A program made the position numbers and the translations under genes. Positions 7,201-8,372 of a DNA stretch of 8,372 bases are shown in pieces (the first letter of the stretch is position 1; every line of letters starts with the position of its first letter). The notes below the pieces were generated by a model. The model had not been told where the DNA came from. It saw only the letters and a program-made list of their open reading frames with translations, and made no database searches. The DNA is from Candidatus Woesearchaeota archaeon (lineage in GTDB: Archaea > Nanobdellota > Nanobdellia > Woesearchaeales > JAGWAF01): assembly GCA_016932755.1 (NCBI GenBank), contig JAFGCE010000021.1:1-8372 (forward strand). Direction: 5' to 3'.

Positions 7201-7584
7201 TTATCTTATGACTTCTTCCACAGAAAGCCCTTTCATCCTCGCCTTCTCTTTTGTGATTGAAAAGCTCTTTTCAGTTTCATCGAGGTCCATCGGGTTGATG
7301 AAAAGCCATGCTTCCCTGTCGAACCTCAGTGCCACCCACGGTTCTGCACCAAACATTCTTCCAAACTCCTTGAGCTCAAAAATATCCTCTTTTTCAAAAT
7401 ATTTTGAAGTATCTGCTGTTGCCTTGCACTCTATTGCAAGCTTTCTTTCACCTTTGCCTGCCAATAAGTCAGGGCTTGGGAATTTCATTGAGCCGGAGCC
7501 GGCACTTCTTATGGTTGCCCATCCGTTATGCCACAGCATCTTCAATAATTCCCTTTCAGCCTTTGTCCCTTTTATCTTGCTCAT
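7201..7584 (-). CDS. hjc: Holliday junction resolvase Hjc
   Basis: Archaeal structure-specific endonuclease that cuts four-way DNA junctions during recombination and fork repair. It acts as a homodimer with a restriction-endonuclease-like (PD-(D/E)xK) fold. It is 127 residues, typical for Hjc. The catalytic pattern is complete: Glu10 in GTKAERELLK, the Ser-rich loop AGSGSMKFP (28-36, with Ser30 and Ser32), Asp39 in PSPDLLAG, and Glu52-x-Lys54 in LAIECKA. The conserved FGAEPWVALRF segment follows. ATG 7584 has GGTGA four bases upstream (minus-strand 7593-7589). It is divergent from the histone gene across a 45-bp spacer and convergent with the small membrane protein gene. No frameshift or missing residue was seen. 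Confidence 0.96.
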   Translation of the reverse strand: MSKIKGTKAERELLKMLWHNGWATIRSAGSGSMKFPSPDLLAGKGERKLAIECKATADTSKYFEKEDIFELKEFGRMFGAEPWVALRFDREAWLFINPMDLDETEKSFSITKEKARMKGLSVEEVIR

Positions 7585-7599
7585 GGCTTCACCAAAAAC

Positions 7600-7615
7600 T
7601 TTATATATATTTAAA
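7600..7615. promoter_or_regulatory. Shared central AT element, divergent promoter of hjc and histone
   Basis: The AT-only stretch TTTATATATATTTAAA reads as a TATA box on both strands (TTTATATA on plus, TTTAAATA on minus). It is centred at about 7607, the exact midpoint between the two start codons (7584 and 7630), so each ATG is about 23 bases away. The transcripts should thus start at or very near the start codons. Confidence 0.65.
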
Positions 7616-7620
7616 TGTTA

Positions 7621-7624
7621 GGAG
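7621..7624 (+). promoter_or_regulatory. Shine-Dalgarno-like site deciding the histone start
   Basis: GGAG lies five bases before ATG 7630. An in-frame ATG at 7615 would place the start inside the TATA region and add five residues (MLGVI) foreign to histones, so 7630 is preferred. If transcription starts 25 bases from the TATA centre this site may not be in the mRNA. Confidence 0.45.
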
Positions 7625-7629
7625 TAATT

Positions 7630-7836
7630 ATGCCAAAGAAATACCTGCCGCTGGCAGCAATGGAAACCCTCCTGAAAAAAGCAGGGGCTGAAAGGGTTGC
7701 TGATAATGCAAAGGAAGCGCTGAAGGAAGTCCTCGAGGAAAAAGCACTTGAGATTTCTGTAAAAGCAATAAGGTTTTCAATACACGCAGGAAGAAAAACA
7801 GTGAAAGCAGGAGACATAAAGCTGGCTGTGAAGTAG
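7630..7836 (+). CDS. Archaeal histone (single histone fold)
   Basis: DNA-wrapping chromatin protein that dimerises and stacks into extended nucleosome-like filaments. At 68 residues it is one histone fold with no tails. Alignment by eye to Methanothermus HMfB is ungapped: LPLAAMETLLKKAGAERVAD covers helix 1 and loop 1, AKEALKEVLEEKALEISVKA the long helix 2, and HAGRKTVKAGDIKLAVK the highly conserved loop 2 and helix 3. Gly19 (HMfB Gly16, near the stacking interface) and Arg22 (HMfB Arg19, which inserts into the minor groove) are kept. The position matching HMfB Arg10, a DNA-backbone contact, is Thr13. It is divergently transcribed from hjc and followed by a T-rich inverted repeat. Strong identification; whether the cell has other histones is unknown. 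Confidence 0.96.
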   Translation: MPKKYLPLAAMETLLKKAGAERVADNAKEALKEVLEEKALEISVKAIRFSIHAGRKTVKAGDIKLAVK

Positions 7837-7846
7837 TTGGCTGTTG

Positions 7847-7857
7847 GCCTGCAAGGC
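7847..7857 (+). repeat. Short hairpin just after the histone gene
   Basis: GCCT-gca-AGGC forms a four-pair stem 11 bases after the histone stop. It is small and could be chance; it may protect the 3' end of the histone mRNA. Confidence 0.25.
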
Positions 7858-7882
7858 GGAATCTCTAAATCATTATTATACG

Positions 7883-7901
7883 TTTTTTCTGCAAGAAAAA
7901 A
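7883..7901. terminator. Bidirectional T-run terminator between histone and MazG-like gene
   Basis: TTTTTTCT (7883-7890), the loop gca, and AGAAAAAA (7894-7901) make a perfect 8-bp inverted repeat. Each strand carries six T in a row, so it can end the histone transcript on plus and the MazG-like transcript on minus, 46 and 37 bases past their respective stops. The layout fits a shared terminator between convergent genes. Confidence 0.6.
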
Positions 7902-7938
7902 TCAACACGAAGAGTTGACAGTATAACGCAAGGGCAAC

Positions 7939-8241
7939 TTACTCTACGTTTTCAAGAATAATTTTATTTTTGAATCCGCCTCTTTCATTTTCTTTTTTAG
8001 AGCGAATTGATTCAATTTCTTCTTTAGAAAAACCTTTGAAATCATAAATTGCATAAAGAACTTCTTGGATATCTGCTAATTCTTCAGAATTATTGTCTTC
8101 TAAAAACTCATTTACTTCTTCTAATAGTTTAGTTTTTAATTCTTCCCAATATTCCTCATCATTAGCAATATGAGTTTTTGGAACTTTGTTAGAGTTCTTT
8201 ATGATTTCAGGAATTTTATCTCTGACTAATTTAGGTTTCAT
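7939..8241 (-). CDS. MazG-like all-alpha NTP pyrophosphohydrolase
   Basis: A 100-residue protein resembling the single-domain MazG/PRA-PH superfamily, close to the COG4997 'house-cleaning' NTP pyrophosphatases, which hydrolyse noncanonical NTPs to NMP and pyrophosphate with Mg2+. Evidence: the N-terminal KLVRDKIPEII signature; the metal-binding pattern ExxE...ExxD as Glu42, Glu45, Glu54, Asp57 (LLEEVNEF, then EELADIQEVLYAI); and the C-terminal KENERGGFKNKIIL. The substrate is unknown. The start is ATG 8241, where the family's N-terminus begins; the frame runs open to 8361 but that extension is unlike the family. No Shine-Dalgarno is seen, and an AT element about 25 bases upstream suggests a leaderless mRNA. 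Composition is odd: I counted 63 G+C in bases 7981-8220 (26%), against 52 of 120 (43%) in the histone gene (7681-7800). That suggests recent acquisition. Confidence 0.85.
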   Translation of the reverse strand: MKPKLVRDKIPEIIKNSNKVPKTHIANDEEYWEELKTKLLEEVNEFLEDNNSEELADIQEVLYAIYDFKGFSKEEIESIRSKKENERGGFKNKIILENVE

Positions 8242-8260
8242 GCAAAAGATGAAAGAGGCG

Positions 8261-8273
8261 TTATTTATTAAAT
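8261..8273 (-). promoter_or_regulatory. Probable TATA element of the MazG-like gene
   Basis: On the minus strand this reads ATTTAATAAATAA, centred about 26 bases before ATG 8241. Downstream, TCTTTCATCTTTTGC has no purine-rich ribosome site, consistent with a leaderless transcript. The match to a TATA consensus is only moderate. Confidence 0.45.
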
Positions 8274-8309
8274 TTTTGTAAGTCGCGGTTCTGTAGAAAA
8301 AGTTAATAA

Positions 8310-8338
8310 CCCAAAGCAGCTGTAAGGCTGCTGTTGGG
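8310..8338 (+). repeat. Hairpin 1 at right edge (bulged 11-bp stem)
   Basis: CCCAA-AGCAGC pairs with GCTGCT-g-TTGGG around a six-base loop (tgtaag). The stem has eleven pairs with one bulged G at 8333. Hairpin 2 follows with no spacer. It could be a leader structure or part of a small RNA; I recognise no known RNA family. Confidence 0.5.
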
Positions 8339-8359
8339 GGTGGAGACGTGACCTCCACC
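8339..8359 (+). repeat. Hairpin 2 directly before ATG 8360
   Basis: GGTGGAG (8339-8345) and CTCCACC (8353-8359) form a perfect seven-pair, G+C-rich stem around acgtgac. The 5' arm is Shine-Dalgarno-like and the 3' arm, which ends at the ATG, resembles the anti-Shine-Dalgarno end of 16S rRNA. If a gene starts at 8360, this hairpin would hide its start region. Confidence 0.5.
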
Positions 8360-8372
8360 ATGAAAAAAGAAA
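8360..8372 (+). CDS. Possible gene start cut by the window end
   Basis: ATG AAA AAA GAA reads MKKE, then the window stops. Only four codons are visible, so the call depends on position after the hairpin pair and is weak. No product can be named. Confidence 0.25.

Noticed and set aside
7913..7939. AGTTG...CAACT inverted repeat near the end of the MazG-like gene
   Set aside because: Arms of five bases with a 17-base loop are too weak to distinguish from chance.
8242..8361. N-terminal extension of the MazG-like protein to 8361
   Set aside because: The extra 40 residues do not resemble the family, are encoded by the hairpin region, and lie upstream of a TATA-like element; the family N-terminus begins at ATG 8241.
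1..8372. CRISPR arrays, tRNA or rRNA genes, insertion sequences, origin recognition boxes
   Set aside because: I looked for regularly spaced repeats, cloverleaf-like elements, transposase motifs with terminal repeats, and ORB-type sequences in the short intergenic spaces and saw none.

Overview
The window is archaeal, from a lineage that uses DNA polymerase D (a euryarchaeote or a relative such as a DPANN archaeon; not a crenarchaeote). This rests on the content: an Orc1/Cdc6 initiator, both PolD subunits, the initiation factor aIF2-beta, a DUF424 protein, an archaeal Holliday junction resolvase and a one-domain histone. It also rests on TATA-box promoters and T-rich terminators. I cannot place it more finely.

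Layout. Bases 1-6134 (+ strand) are a tightly packed replication operon: the 3' part of orc1/cdc6, then the PolD small subunit DP1 (proofreading exonuclease), then the PolD large subunit DP2 (polymerase), with gaps of only 1 and 2 bases. The operon promoter lies left of the window. Bases 6135-6838 (- strand) hold a two-gene unit, aIF2-beta followed by a DUF424 protein, overlapping by ATGA. DUF424 abuts DP2 stop to stop with no spacer. Bases 6839-6951 are a compact divergent promoter region serving aIF2-beta and a small membrane-anchored, charged-helix protein (6952-7179, +) that I do not recognise. It converges on hjc (7201-7584, -). Hjc is divergent from a histone gene (7630-7836, +) across a 45-bp spacer with a TATA element almost exactly in the middle. 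A strongly AT-rich MazG-like pyrophosphohydrolase gene (7939-8241, -) follows, converging on the histone across a T-rich inverted repeat. The last ~120 bases hold two back-to-back hairpins directly before an ATG at 8360, which may start a gene cut off by the window end.

How the genes work together. Orc1/Cdc6 marks origins and recruits the helicase, PolD (DP1+DP2) synthesises and proofreads DNA, Hjc resolves recombination junctions, the histone packages the DNA, and the MazG-like protein probably removes aberrant NTPs. aIF2-beta and DUF424 form a separate translation-linked unit. Most of the window is well-conserved core biology; I saw no clear new defence or mobile system. The less-explained parts are the small membrane/charged-helix protein, the DUF424-aIF2-beta coupling, the symmetric divergent promoters, the compositionally foreign MazG-like gene and the hairpin pair at the right edge.
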